Source of the DNA: Pirellulales bacterium
Lineage (GTDB): Bacteria; Planctomycetota; Planctomycetia; Pirellulales; JAEUIK01
Direction: 5' to 3'
Length of the DNA: 64,000 nt
Assembly (NCBI GenBank): GCA_019636335.1
Contig: JAHBXR010000003.1
Coordinates: forward strand, 294,904-358,903
The notes below the pieces were generated by a model. That model was not told the DNA's origin, made no database searches, and saw only the letters and a program-made list of their open reading frames with translations. Shown here in pieces: positions 55,067 to 64,000 of the stretch; position 1 is the stretch's first letter; the number at the start of each line of letters is the position of its first letter. The translations under genes and the position numbers were made by a program.

Positions 55067-57352
55067 TTGCACGCCTTGAAGAACCGCTTCGTCGAGCTGC
55101 TTTCCACGCGGGTCGATGGCGCGTCGCTGGCGATGTTCCGCATCTTCCTGGGGGTGGAGGTCGTGTTGACGGCCTGCTCGCTGCTGGTACCCAGCTCGGC
55201 GAGCGAAGCCGATTACGCCGTCGGCGTGGCGAACCATTTCTCGATGCCCCCGGCGCACTGGTTCTTTCCCTACCACGGCTTCGAATGGGTACGTCCCTGG
55301 CCCGAGCCGGGAATGACCACGCACTGCCTGGTTCTGTTGTTAGCCGGCTCGTTCGTCGCGTTGGGGCTGTACTACCGCGTGGCGATCGTCGTGGCATTCC
55401 TGGCCCGCACGTACATCTTTTTGCTCGACGAATCGATCTACAACAACCACTACTATCTCGAGTGTTTGCTCTTGTTCCTGCTCGCCTGGATGCCTGCCGC
55501 GCAGGTCTTCAGCCTCGACCGCTGGCGTCATTCGCGCCAGACATCCTCGCGCCGACAGCCTGCCTCGGACGTGCCGTTCTGGTCGATCTTCTTGCTGCGA
55601 GCGCAATTGTTTCTCGTGTACTTCTTCGGAGGCGTCACGAAGCTGCAAACGCAGTACCTGCTCGATGGCGAGCCGATGAAAACGCTGCTCCGCGATCCGG
55701 GCGTTTGGGCGCCGTACGAAGCCCTGCTGCCCGCCGCGTTCATGCAGCCGATTCGCGAGCTGGCGAGCCGGGCCGAGACCGCCTATTTTCTGGGCTACTG
55801 CGGTTTGCTCTACGACCTGCTGATCGGATTCCTGCTCGTTTTTCGCCGCACGCGCGCGCTGGGCATCGTGCTCACGCTCATCTTTCACGGCCTGAACCAC
55901 TTTTTGTTCTTCGACGATATCGGCTGGTTTCCGCTGTTGGGAGTCTTGTCGGCGACGATCTTCCTCGAGCCCGACTGGCCGCGCCGCTTCTGGCATGCCG
56001 TGCGCGAACGTCGTCTTCCCCGCCCCGAGTGGCGCTGGCTGATCGGCGGCGCTATCTTGCTGCCGGGGGTAGGCGCGGCGCTAGGCTGGTGGTCTGCTCC
56101 GACGCCACGTGTCGCGCCGAAGCGGCACGAGCTCATCGGCAGCGTGGCGTTCGCCATGATCGTCGCTTGGGTCGCCTTTCAAGCCTTGTGGCCCTTGAGA
56201 CACTACGCCATCGCCGGCGACGTGAATTGGACCAACGAGGGAGAACGCTTCAGTTGGCGGATGAAGAGCAATCTCAAGTTGACGCGGTCTCCCGTGTTTC
56301 GCGTCGAAGACGCACGCGTGCTCGGGCGCGATGCCCAGGGCGCCTGGCAGATCGACTGGCAGGCCTTGGGCACGCCGGTCACGGTCTATCATGACGTGGC
56401 CCCCGCGGCGATCGATTGGCGGGCCATGCCCGAGCTGTTCATCGAATACTCTCCCTTCGTTGGCGAGCGATTGATTTACAACGCGCGGCACGATCTTCCC
56501 GCCGATCGGCCGGCGCCGACGCTGGAGGAGTCGCGCTCGCGGATCGGCTCGCTTTGGCAACAGGCGTTTCAACGGCCCGTCGCGGGCGATCCCTTGGTCG
56601 TCCCGCGGACGCTTGCCGAACTGCTCAACGGCTGGGATAAGCAGCTCACGGCGGACCGTGTCCCCGTGCATCTCAGCGATGCCGGGCGTTACGCCCAGAT
56701 TCGTGCCGCCGAAGTGGAGGACGCCACCCCGGGCGCGCCCGACTACGACGGCAAGCTCCAGAGCCTGCAACTGGCCCTCTCGATCCTCTTGGTCGAGCCG
56801 GAGTATGGCCGCCAATTGCGCGCCTTGTTGCGAGACTCGGTTCCCTTGGCCACCTCCGGCGCGAAGTCGGTTCCCGCGGGCATCTACGTGATCGACGACG
56901 CGGCGCTCGCACAAACGGACGACAAGGGCGTGATGCGCCTCGATCGCGCGAAGCTCGCCCCCCTGGGGGCCGCCGCGCAGCACGTGTTCGCTGAGTTGGA
57001 ACGCAACGCGCATTGGGAGTGGTCGTCGCTGCCGCGGACGCTCGTCTATGCCGACCCGCAGGGCAACTATCAGTTGCTCTGGAATCAGCACGCTGACCTG
57101 TTGCGCTTGCAAGACTCGATGATGCAGGTGCGACCCTACATGATTCACCAGTATGCGAATCGTATTGCCGAACTTTGGGAGCAAGAGCAGGGGCGCCGCC
57201 CGCGCGTCTTCGTGACGAACTACGTCGCCCTGGTGCCGCGTCCTCCGCAGTTGCTCATCGATCCGCAGGCCGATCTGGCCGCCGTGCCTTTACGGCTTTT
57301 TGGCCATAATGAATGGATCCTGCCCCTCGACGCGCCGCGGCCACGGCCGTGA
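55067..57352 (+). CDS. HTTM-domain membrane protein (vitamin K-dependent carboxylase-like)
   Basis: A 761-residue protein. The N-terminal ~310 residues form the HTTM domain shared with vitamin-K gamma-carboxylase: VDGASLAMFRIFLGVEVVLT, HWFFPYHGFEW, LDESIYNNHYYLECLLLFLLAWMP, and AQLFLVYFFGGVTKL. Several membrane helices are followed by a large periplasmic part. No carboxylase substrate is known for bacterial HTTM proteins. The start is a TTG (55067, or 55076); no in-frame ATG exists before MFRIF. The short SecA gene follows after 227 bases. Confidence 0.85.
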   Translation: MHALKNRFVELLSTRVDGASLAMFRIFLGVEVVLTACSLLVPSSASEADYAVGVANHFSMPPAHWFFPYHGFEWVRPWPEPGMTTHCLVLLLAGSFVALGLYYRVAIVVAFLARTYIFLLDESIYNNHYYLECLLLFLLAWMPAAQVFSLDRWRHSRQTSSRRQPASDVPFWSIFLLRAQLFLVYFFGGVTKLQTQYLLDGEPMKTLLRDPGVWAPYEALLPAAFMQPIRELASRAETAYFLGYCGLLYDLLIGFLLVFRRTRALGIVLTLIFHGLNHFLFFDDIGWFPLLGVLSATIFLEPDWPRRFWHAVRERRLPRPEWRWLIGGAILLPGVGAALGWWSAPTPRVAPKRHELIGSVAFAMIVAWVAFQALWPLRHYAIAGDVNWTNEGERFSWRMKSNLKLTRSPVFRVEDARVLGRDAQGAWQIDWQALGTPVTVYHDVAPAAIDWRAMPELFIEYSPFVGERLIYNARHDLPADRPAPTLEESRSRIGSLWQQAFQRPVAGDPLVVPRTLAELLNGWDKQLTADRVPVHLSDAGRYAQIRAAEVEDATPGAPDYDGKLQSLQLALSILLVEPEYGRQLRALLRDSVPLATSGAKSVPAGIYVIDDAALAQTDDKGVMRLDRAKLAPLGAAAQHVFAELERNAHWEWSSLPRTLVYADPQGNYQLLWNQHADLLRLQDSMMQVRPYMIHQYANRIAELWEQEQGRRPRVFVTNYVALVPRPPQLLIDPQADLAAVPLRLFGHNEWILPLDAPRPRP

Positions 57353-57579
57353 TGCCCCGGTGCGATGGACTGCGTCGCTGCAACGGCCGGCAGAATCGTC
57401 AATTCCCTTGCGCGCGGCGCGACCTACAATTGCGTTGAGGGGTTTTAGGGGATTACTTAGACTGGAACGGAGAGTACCCCAAGTAATACAGACGGGCGAC
57501 GAAGATCTCGCTGCACAACGGCGAGACAAAACGCCGCCGTCGCTGATTCCTTCTAGAAACGTCTGCCGGAACACCATCG

Positions 57580-59535
57580 TTGAACCTCATCGGTCAATCT
57601 CTTACCGCTCGCGTGCAGTCGTGGACCTCGGGGCCCGTGGGGCGTCGGCTGGCGAGCTGGTCGCTGCTGTTGCCGAAGATCGCCTCGTTCGAGCCGGAGT
57701 TGCTCGAGTTGAACGATCACGAGCTGCGCAAACGCAGCCTGTCGATACGCTACCGGGCCAAGGCCCAAGAGCCCCTCGATCGTCTGCTGCCCGAGGCATT
57801 TGCCCTGGTGCGCGAGGCGGGTCGCCGCACGATGGGCATGCGGCACTACGACGTGCAGATGCTTGGCGGCATCGCTATGCACCACCACTCGATCGCCGAA
57901 ATGCAGACGGGCGAAGGCAAGACGCTGACGGCCACGCTGCCGCTGTATCTCAATGCGCTGATCGGACGCGGCGTCCACCTGGCCACGGTCAACGACTATC
58001 TGGCTCGCCGCGACGCCGAGTGGATGCGGCCGATTTACGAGATGCTGGGCATGACGGTCGGCGTGGTCGAAACGCAGATGTCGCAGGCCAAGCGACGCGA
58101 GGCCTACGCCTGCGATATCACCTACGGCACGGCCAAGGAATTCGGCTTCGATTTCCTGCGCGACCGCCTGTTGCTGCGCCGCATTCGCGAAGGCCAGGTC
58201 GATTTCCTCGGGGGCATGCTGGGACACGACTCGGCCGGTAGTAGCGAAAAGCCGGTGCAGCGGGGCGCCTACTATGCCCTGGTCGACGAGGCGGACAGTA
58301 TTCTCATCGACGAGGCCCGCACGCCGCTGATCATCAGTGCCTTGCCCAGCGAGGCGCAAAAGATCGCCGTCGAGTGTTACAAGTGGAGCGCCGGCATCAC
58401 GAACGAGTTCGAAGACGAAGAGCACTACGACTACGATCACGAGCGGCAGTCGGTCGAGTTGACGGCAGCCGGTCGGCAGCTCGTGCGCATGCTGCCCAAG
58501 CCTGAGGCGATGGACGCCGTCGGCATGTTCACGATCTACGAGTACGTGGAGCGGGCCATCAAGGTCGAGCGCGCCTTCACGCTCGATCGTCAGTACGTGA
58601 TCCGCGATGGCGAAATCGTGATCGTCGACGAGTTCACCGGCCGCCTGGCCGAGGGGCGCAAGTGGCGCGACGGTCTGCATCAGGCCGTCGAGGCCCGCGA
58701 GGAGGTCAAGGTGACCGTGGAAACGGGGCAGGCCGCCCGCGTCACCGTGCAGGATTTCTTTCTGCGCTACGAGCGCCTGGCCGGTATGACCGGCACGGCG
58801 TCGAGTTCCTCGCGCGAGTTGCACAAAATTTACAAGCTGCGCGTCGTGCCGATTCCCACGAACCGCCCCGCGGTGCGCGAGCGGCTGGACGATGCCGTCT
58901 TTGGCACCGCCGAAGCGAAATGGGACGCGATCATCGATGAAGTGCGCGAGGTACACTCCACGGGCCGGCCGATCCTGATCGGCACGCGCTCGATCGACAA
59001 ATCGGAACTGCTCTCGCGGCTGCTGACGGCCATCGGCATCGAGCACCAGGTGCTCAACGCCAACCATATCGCGACCGAGGCCGATATCGTGGCGCGGGCC
59101 GGTCAGCGCGCACGCGTCACCGTGTCGACCAACATGGCCGGCCGCGGTACCGACATCAAGTTGGGAGAAGGGATCCACGAGCTCGGTGGCCTGCACGTCA
59201 TCTGTACCGAGATGCACGATTCGGCCCGTATCGACCGCCAGTTGATCGGCCGTTGCGGACGCCAGGGGGATCCCGGTACGTTCCGTCAGTATCTGGCGCT
59301 CGACGACGACATTCTGCTCGGCGGCCTGGGGCCGAATCGTTCGCGCAAGTTGAAGGCACAAGGCACGGACAATCCCGGCCGCGTCAGGACGAGCGGCAAG
59401 CTGTTCCGCAAGGCACAAAGCCGCATCGAACGCCGCCACTACCGCGACCGCAAGGTGCTCATGCACTACGAGAAAGAACGGAAGAAGCTGCAGACGCAAA
59501 TGGGGCAGGATCCCTACCTCGACACGGCGGGGTAG
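57580..59535 (+). CDS. Short SecA paralogue (accessory preprotein translocase ATPase)
   Basis: A 651-residue SecA-type ATPase, shorter than the usual ~830-900. It has Walker A MQTGEGKT (108-115), TVNDYLARRDAEWM, the DEAD-like VDEADSILIDEARTPLIIS, the preprotein cross-linking region, and GRGTDIKL plus IGRCGRQGDPG of the second motor domain. It stops soon after the start of the helical scaffold and lacks the wing domain and the C-terminal zinc-binding CxC motif. This layout fits SecA2-like accessory motors. The start codon is TTG at 57580; no in-frame ATG lies before the conserved region. Confidence 0.88.
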   Translation: MNLIGQSLTARVQSWTSGPVGRRLASWSLLLPKIASFEPELLELNDHELRKRSLSIRYRAKAQEPLDRLLPEAFALVREAGRRTMGMRHYDVQMLGGIAMHHHSIAEMQTGEGKTLTATLPLYLNALIGRGVHLATVNDYLARRDAEWMRPIYEMLGMTVGVVETQMSQAKRREAYACDITYGTAKEFGFDFLRDRLLLRRIREGQVDFLGGMLGHDSAGSSEKPVQRGAYYALVDEADSILIDEARTPLIISALPSEAQKIAVECYKWSAGITNEFEDEEHYDYDHERQSVELTAAGRQLVRMLPKPEAMDAVGMFTIYEYVERAIKVERAFTLDRQYVIRDGEIVIVDEFTGRLAEGRKWRDGLHQAVEAREEVKVTVETGQAARVTVQDFFLRYERLAGMTGTASSSSRELHKIYKLRVVPIPTNRPAVRERLDDAVFGTAEAKWDAIIDEVREVHSTGRPILIGTRSIDKSELLSRLLTAIGIEHQVLNANHIATEADIVARAGQRARVTVSTNMAGRGTDIKLGEGIHELGGLHVICTEMHDSARIDRQLIGRCGRQGDPGTFRQYLALDDDILLGGLGPNRSRKLKAQGTDNPGRVRTSGKLFRKAQSRIERRHYRDRKVLMHYEKERKKLQTQMGQDPYLDTAG

Positions 59536-59588
59536 ACGCTTCTTTTTTTCTCGGCAGGAAGCCAGCGAGCCCGATTCACGCGGGCCCG

Positions 59589-60797
59589 CTACCATTCGCA
59601 TTCGTCGGGAATTCGCCCGAAGGCAATTTTGTTCTCCAGCGCATCGCGATAGGGATGTGCCGGGGCGTAGTAAATGGCCGACGGTCCCCAGCGATGGTTA
59701 ATCTCATCGATCGCCTGCGAGATGTGCTGCAGCTTGTCGATCTCGTCGAACAACACGCGAGAAAGTTGCGAGGTCAACTCCAGCCCCGTGACGCAGACCC
59801 CCACTTTCTTTGGCGGAGAGAGGCTCGCGGGGCGTCTTTGCCACAGCTTGGAGAACTGCCCCAATAACGTGGGCGTATCGTTGGTCCGCGGCAACCCGAT
59901 CTCATCCGAAAATCGAGCGCCGCGCAGGTCCTGAACGGAGACCTGTAAGCTGCTGGCGGAGTATCCGACTTGCCTCAATCGGTAGGCCAGCTTACAGACG
60001 AGCTTCACCAGGATGCCGTGTGCCGATTCCTCGTTCCGAAAAGGGGGAGCCAGCACATTGCTGTGGCTCATGGATCGGCGCTGGATCGGCTGCTCCGGCT
60101 CATCGTGGCCGTGAAAGCCCGCCCACCAGCTAGCCCCCGCTACCGACCCCCAAATCCGCACGGCCTGCTCCTGGCGAATCGCCCAGAGCTCGCGCACGGT
60201 CCGGATGCCATATCCCTCGAGACGCACGCGCATGCCGTGACCGATGCCGCAGAGACTTTCGAGCGGCAGATGATCGAGACGATCGGGCAGGTCGCTGATC
60301 TCGAGCACAACCAGCCCATCCGGTTTCTGCAGATTACTGGCTATTTTGGCCAGCAGGCGCGTGCTGGCGATACCAATGGAGCACGTCATCCAAGGACCAA
60401 AATCTTTGCCGATTTGCCGCTTGATGCGCCGCGCAAGCCGTTGGGCCTGCGCGGGATGTCGGTCTTCGCCTCGCAGTCGAAAGCTCCATTCATCGATGGA
60501 ATAGACACGCTCGACTTGGGCGCATTGGTCGACGCTTTGAAGCACGCGGTGGTGGATCTGGACGTAGATCCGCGGGCGCGCCTTGACCAGCACGATGCCG
60601 GGACACAAACGCCTCGCTTCCGGAACCAGGGTTCCTGTCTTCACGCCGCATTGCTTGGCCTCGTAGCTCGCTGCAATCGTGCAGGTGCTGTCGGTTTCGA
60701 CCGGAATCACCCCCACGGGCCGACCGCGCAACTCGGGGCGGAGATATTGTTCCACCGAGGCGAAGTAAGAGTTCATGTCCATCAACATCCAGTTCAT
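59589..60797 (-). CDS. Y-family translesion DNA polymerase (DinB/UmuC-like)
   Basis: A 402-residue polymerase. The palm holds MDMNSYFASVEQ at the start and YSIDEWSF, which replaces the common SIDEAF; steric and nucleotide residues are in ASYEAKQCGVKTG. The helix-hairpin-helix segment is LCGIGHGMRVRLEGYGI. A C-terminal little-finger domain completes it. Such enzymes copy past lesions with low fidelity. A promoter with an overlapping inverted repeat lies directly upstream. Confidence 0.92.
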   Translation of the reverse strand: MNWMLMDMNSYFASVEQYLRPELRGRPVGVIPVETDSTCTIAASYEAKQCGVKTGTLVPEARRLCPGIVLVKARPRIYVQIHHRVLQSVDQCAQVERVYSIDEWSFRLRGEDRHPAQAQRLARRIKRQIGKDFGPWMTCSIGIASTRLLAKIASNLQKPDGLVVLEISDLPDRLDHLPLESLCGIGHGMRVRLEGYGIRTVRELWAIRQEQAVRIWGSVAGASWWAGFHGHDEPEQPIQRRSMSHSNVLAPPFRNEESAHGILVKLVCKLAYRLRQVGYSASSLQVSVQDLRGARFSDEIGLPRTNDTPTLLGQFSKLWQRRPASLSPPKKVGVCVTGLELTSQLSRVLFDEIDKLQHISQAIDEINHRWGPSAIYYAPAHPYRDALENKIAFGRIPDECEW

Positions 60798-60822
60798 GGC
60801 TCAATCGCCCACGCGCCAAGGA

Positions 60823-60843
60823 TAGGTGTGTTTTTGTACACTA
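60823..60843 (-). promoter_or_regulatory. Candidate LexA-type operator over the polymerase promoter
   Basis: An imperfect inverted repeat, TAG(G)TGT at the left and ACACTA at the right, spans 60823-60843 and overlaps the -10 box, 26-46 bases before the polymerase ATG. No planctomycete LexA consensus was applied, so this is based on position and symmetry. Confidence 0.45.
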
Positions 60844-60867
60844 TAGCTAGGGCCGCACGATCCGCAA
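60840..60867 (-). promoter_or_regulatory. Candidate promoter of the Y-family polymerase gene
   Basis: On the minus strand TTGCGG (60867-60862) and TATAGT (60845-60840) are spaced by 16 bases. The gene starts 43 bases downstream of the -10 box. Confidence 0.5.
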
Positions 60868-60912
60868 GTCAGCCCTGCTTTTCCCGTTGTGCGGGAGCGT
60901 GGTGTCCAGTCA

Positions 60913-62379
60913 TCACGACAGGCTCTGGCCCTGAGCGAGATCGTAATCCGTCGTGTGGCCCACAGAAGCTGACAGCGGCAGGTACAGCACGAAGCGCGCG
61001 CCGCGCGTGCCTTTCGCCTCGCACGCCACACGGCCACCGAGCGCCTCGGCCACGCGAGCCACGAGCGCTAATCCGAGCCCGATCCCTTCCGAGCCCGATT
61101 GCCTGGCTGCCGGAGATCGATAGAAGGGGGCAAAGACCAGGTCCCGCTCGGAAGCCGGCACGCCGATGCCGTCATCCTCGACCGAGATGGCCACCTCCGG
61201 GCCTTGGGTGATGACGTGTACCTGCACGGGCGTGCCCGCGGGGCTGTACTTCATCGCGTTCTCGAGCAGATTATCGATCGCTTGACCCAGCAGCGTGGCT
61301 GAGGCCAGCACGCGCGCCCGGGGATCGATCGAGCAGGTGAGGTCATCGCCACGCTCGTGCGCCCGCCAGCGGGCCAGGTGTTCGGGCAACCAGGCGGCCA
61401 ATGCCAGTTCGTCCTTCTGCGGCGCCGCGGCATCGCTTTCGGCCCGGGCAAGGAACAAGAGGGTCTCGACAATCTGTTGCAGATTTTCTGTCTGGCGACT
61501 CAACGTTTCGAGTGTCTGGCGATATTCGTCGGCGCTGCGCGGCCGGCGCAGGGCGAGATCGATCTCGCCGCGCAATACCGTCAGCGGAGTACGCAGTTGG
61601 TGCGCCGCGTTGCCGGTGAAGCGTCGCTGGCGCTCGAAGGCTTGCTGCAATTGATCGAGCAGTCCGTTGAAGGCGAGGGCCAGTTCGCCTAGTTCGTCGC
61701 GACGCGCGGCCACGTCCATCCGCGTTTGAAAATCGGCTCCCTGCATGGCGCGCGCCTGGTCTGCCATCGAACGGACGGGATGAAGCGCCCGCTGGCAGTA
61801 ACGCCGGCCCACGATCGCCGCCACGATCCATAACGCCGCAGGCAGCATGACGAGCAGGAGTGCCAACTGGAACAAGTTGGCGTGCAACTCTCCCGGTACG
61901 CCGGCCACGGTCAGGGTCAGGGCGTCGAACTCATCCGCGTCACGATCGTCACCCGAGCTGGGATCGGGCGCTGCCAGCGTCTGCTGCATCAGACGCCACG
62001 GGGCCACATCGACGATCTCGTGCGGATCGCCGGCGCTCCGCGCCGACCATTCGAGCAGCCGGGCATCGGCGACCGTGGCGGCGTCGAGATTACGCGACCG
62101 ATCGACGACGTGACCGCGCGGATCGGTAATCACCCAACGCACGTCGTCCGCGTCGCGCTCGTCGCCGAGCATGATCGTGTGGTCCGAGGGCTGCCATTTG
62201 ACCCCCTCGGGCTCGACTTCGATGGCGGCGGTGAGTACCCGGAAGGCATTGCGCAACCGATTGTCGAACTGGCCGTAAAGGTGTTCGCGGATCAGCACGT
62301 AGCCCAGCAGCGAATATCCTGCCAGGCAGATGGCGAGCGCCGCTAGAAAGAACGCCGAAACACGATTCACCAGGGTCAT
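60913..62379 (-). CDS. Two-component sensor histidine kinase
   Basis: A 488-residue membrane kinase. TM1 is about residues 5-30, a periplasmic domain follows to about 165, TM2 is about 166-192, then a HAMP domain (RRYCQRALHPVRSMADQA), the H-box with H260 (NAAHQLRTPLTVLRGEID), and the ATPase domain with N-box (NLLENAMKYSPAG), G1 (EDDGIGVP) and G2 (GIGLGLAL). The periplasmic domain is rich in Asp/Glu (DERDADDV, DDRDADEFD). It starts one base after the response regulator stop, so they form an operon. Confidence 0.96.
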   Translation of the reverse strand: MTLVNRVSAFFLAALAICLAGYSLLGYVLIREHLYGQFDNRLRNAFRVLTAAIEVEPEGVKWQPSDHTIMLGDERDADDVRWVITDPRGHVVDRSRNLDAATVADARLLEWSARSAGDPHEIVDVAPWRLMQQTLAAPDPSSGDDRDADEFDALTLTVAGVPGELHANLFQLALLLVMLPAALWIVAAIVGRRYCQRALHPVRSMADQARAMQGADFQTRMDVAARRDELGELALAFNGLLDQLQQAFERQRRFTGNAAHQLRTPLTVLRGEIDLALRRPRSADEYRQTLETLSRQTENLQQIVETLLFLARAESDAAAPQKDELALAAWLPEHLARWRAHERGDDLTCSIDPRARVLASATLLGQAIDNLLENAMKYSPAGTPVQVHVITQGPEVAISVEDDGIGVPASERDLVFAPFYRSPAARQSGSEGIGLGLALVARVAEALGGRVACEAKGTRGARFVLYLPLSASVGHTTDYDLAQGQSLS

Positions 62380-62380
62380 G

Positions 62381-63070
62381 TTAGTCGTCGTCTCCGGTTT
62401 CGGTTTCGAAGACGTACCCGCGGCCGCGCCGCGTTTGAATGACCCGGGGACCGTAGGCCTCTAGCTTGCGACGCAGTTCCTTCACGTGGACCTCGATCGT
62501 GTTCGACAGGCCGTCGTATTGATCGCCCCAGACGCTATCGAAGATTCGCGTCCGCGAGAGCACCGTGCCAGGATGCCTCAAGAACAGGCACAGGAGCGAA
62601 AATTCCTTGGCCGTCAGTTCGAGCGGAATCGTCTCGCGCGTGGCGCGCTGGCTGGCGAGATCGGCCCGGATGCCCAACTTCTCGAGCACCAGCCCCGATT
62701 GCTGTTCCGGACGGCGTAAGAGCGCGCGAATCCGCGCCAGTAGTTCCTCGAAGGCGAAGGGCTTGCACAAATAGTCGTCCGCGCCGGCGTCGAGTCCCGC
62801 GACCCGTTCGGGCACGGCGTCGCGCGCGGTCAGCATGATCACGGGGGTCGAGCGATTGCGGCCGCGGAATCGCTTGAGCAGATCGATGCCGTCTTCGCCG
62901 GGCAGCCACCAATCGAGCAGCACCAGGTCCCACGTTCCGTGATGGAGGGCATGATCTCCGGTGGGGCCATCGGCGGCATGCTCGACCTGGTACCCCTCTT
63001 CGGTGAGCCCCCGCACGAGAAAATCGGCAATCCGCCGTTCATCTTCGACGAGCAGGATGCGACTACTCAT
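62381..63070 (-). CDS. OmpR-family response regulator
   Basis: A 229-residue regulator. The receiver domain has the phospho-acceptor D53 (LLDWWLPG) and K103 (LCKPF), with the acidic pair E9-D10. The winged-helix output domain ends RVIQTRRGRGYVFE. The ATG at 63070 is chosen; 63085 is an alternative. The HK gene follows at one base. The signal sensed is unknown; the acidic periplasmic domain of the kinase could bind metal ions or cationic compounds (inference). Confidence 0.95.
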   Translation of the reverse strand: MSSRILLVEDERRIADFLVRGLTEEGYQVEHAADGPTGDHALHHGTWDLVLLDWWLPGEDGIDLLKRFRGRNRSTPVIMLTARDAVPERVAGLDAGADDYLCKPFAFEELLARIRALLRRPEQQSGLVLEKLGIRADLASQRATRETIPLELTAKEFSLLCLFLRHPGTVLSRTRIFDSVWGDQYDGLSNTIEVHVKELRRKLEAYGPRVIQTRRGRGYVFETETGDDD

Positions 63071-63334
63071 GGAGTGGCGAACCATGGAAAAGAAGGGGAG
63101 AGAGCTGTCTCTCCATTCTACCGTGGCTGCCTGAATGCCACCTGAGGCGAAGATGAAATCTGCTTCATCTTCGGGGGGCAACTGCCTAGTGCGCAGCGGC
63201 GCGCGATCCACCCGGAACTCGATTTACGTGCATGAACTCGATTTTATCGAGGTTTCACGCTGGACTTAGCCGCGCGGGCGATGATTGCCCTGGGCACTCG
63301 AGACAAGTTTCCCCGAGAATCGGAGGCCTCGGCC

Positions 63335-63943
63335 ATGAGCATCCTGAAGCGAATCCGGCAGTATTGGCGTCACGGCCAGCGCCGGGGTATGCCCCGTTAC
63401 GGTCGTATTCCCGCGTGCGAACTCGCCCTCTTTCAAGGAGACACGATGCTTTCCCCCTGTACGAAGGCCGATTACCGCTGCCCACGGCCGAACGACGATG
63501 GCGAAGAACTCGAATGGCCGGCACGCGTCGAGGAAGCACCAGGGGGCGTCACTTTCGTGCGTTACCGCACGGCGCACGAACTGCTCGCCCTATGGCGGGC
63601 CTGCGAGAAGCTGCCGGCTGGGCGACAGCTTTCGGCCGTGCTGGTGCTGCCCGGTGATTTCGACGCCTACCTGCCCGACGTGGTACAGCGGCGTGCGCGT
63701 GCTGCCCACCTGGTGGTCACCTCGGCGAAGGGGCGACTGCCGGGCACCGTCTCGCGCGGCGATCTGGCCATCTCGGCCAGCGCGCTCGGCTGGCTCACGA
63801 TCAGCTTCGAGCCCGAGGTGACGCGAGCCTGCCGCGAAATGATCGAGACGCTCGAAGCAGACGAGCGCTGCATCATCTTCTGGCCCGACTCGCTGGCCGA
63901 TGAAGATCATCTCGAACTCGACGCCGCATCCTACCAGTCGTGA
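63335..63943 (+). CDS. Hypothetical protein, 202 aa
   Basis: Starts at ATG 63335 with GGAGG eight bases upstream. The N-terminus is basic (ILKRIRQYWRHGQRRG), and the middle holds FVRYRTAHELLALWRACEKLPAG and VLVLPGDFDAYLPDVVQRRAR. The last third (GTVSRGDLAISASALGWLTISFEPEV) looks beta/alpha. No family was recognised. It lies divergently to the response regulator. Confidence 0.7.
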   Translation: MSILKRIRQYWRHGQRRGMPRYGRIPACELALFQGDTMLSPCTKADYRCPRPNDDGEELEWPARVEEAPGGVTFVRYRTAHELLALWRACEKLPAGRQLSAVLVLPGDFDAYLPDVVQRRARAAHLVVTSAKGRLPGTVSRGDLAISASALGWLTISFEPEVTRACREMIETLEADERCIIFWPDSLADEDHLELDAASYQS

Positions 63944-64000
63944 GCGGTATACCACGTGCCGACCGGTGAGAGGGGGGGCGGCCCGACCGATGCGCGTCGG

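Noticed and set aside
57553..59601. Long minus-strand open frame opposite the short SecA gene
   Set aside because: Low-complexity composition and no family; the plus strand has all SecA motifs.

Overview
The window is high-GC chromosomal DNA from a Planctomycetes bacterium, most likely of the Pirellulales type. Lineage markers seen directly are a DUF1559 pseudopilin-like protein, a PVC-type CxxCH heme protein with an N-terminal propeller, a two-domain DUF1080 protein, a type I sulfatase with the CxPSR motif, a cellulase with a planctomycete extracellular N-terminal motif ([11 protein letters not shown]), a redoxin/cytochrome/copper-monooxygenase-like fusion, and several small secreted or lipoprotein genes without general names. 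No rRNA, tRNA, CRISPR array or prophage was seen. About 46 protein genes are supported on both strands.

Layout. 1-6.1 kb: the end of a MerA/Lpd-type flavoprotein, a D-aminoacylase-like lipoprotein, an SDR, a small unknown protein, pcm and recJ. 6.2-8.7 kb: a three-gene bufferin-type RiPP/metallophore operon on the minus strand (cysteine-rich precursor, DUF692 enzyme, DUF2063 partner) with a REP pair between precursor and enzyme. 8.7-9.8 kb: about 1.1 kb without a convincing gene. 9.8-20.4 kb: FlgM-like protein, Fur-family regulator, DUF1080 protein, GYF-domain membrane protein, MFS transporter, aldo/keto reductase, MMPL/RND transporter and the redoxin/heme fusion. 20.4-23.05 kb: an inverted-repeat element, the DUF1559 gene with a strong terminator, and a REPtron (REP-associated tyrosine transposase flanked by REP pairs). 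23-31 kb: OPA-type MFS transporter, zinc alcohol dehydrogenase, pyrD, small lipoprotein, HU, YkgJ-type cysteine cluster protein, cysteine desulfurase-like enzyme, asnS. 31.8-45.2 kb: a run of exported plus-strand genes (cellulase, sulfatase, lipoprotein, penicillin-acylase-like hydrolase, PVC heme protein, PhoPQ-related protein). 45.5-64 kb: GT2-methyltransferase fusion and O-antigen-ligase-like protein, HEAT protein, secreted proteins, gamma-glutamyltransferase, HTTM protein, a short SecA paralogue, a Y-family polymerase with a possible SOS operator, a two-component system and an unknown protein.

How the genes relate. The clearest functional unit is the bufferin-type operon: the DUF692 and DUF2063 genes overlap by ATGA, and the precursor carries nine core cysteines that all fall into CX5C units behind a Tat-like lipoprotein signal. 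The second unit is the RAYT with its GTAG-type REPs; the same REP family occurs inside the bufferin operon. Other likely transcription units are recJ-pcm, OPA transporter-alcohol dehydrogenase, the polysaccharide pair at 45.9-48.9 kb, and response regulator-histidine kinase at 60.9-63.1 kb. Many exported hydrolases fit a heterotrophic, polysaccharide-degrading lifestyle (inference).
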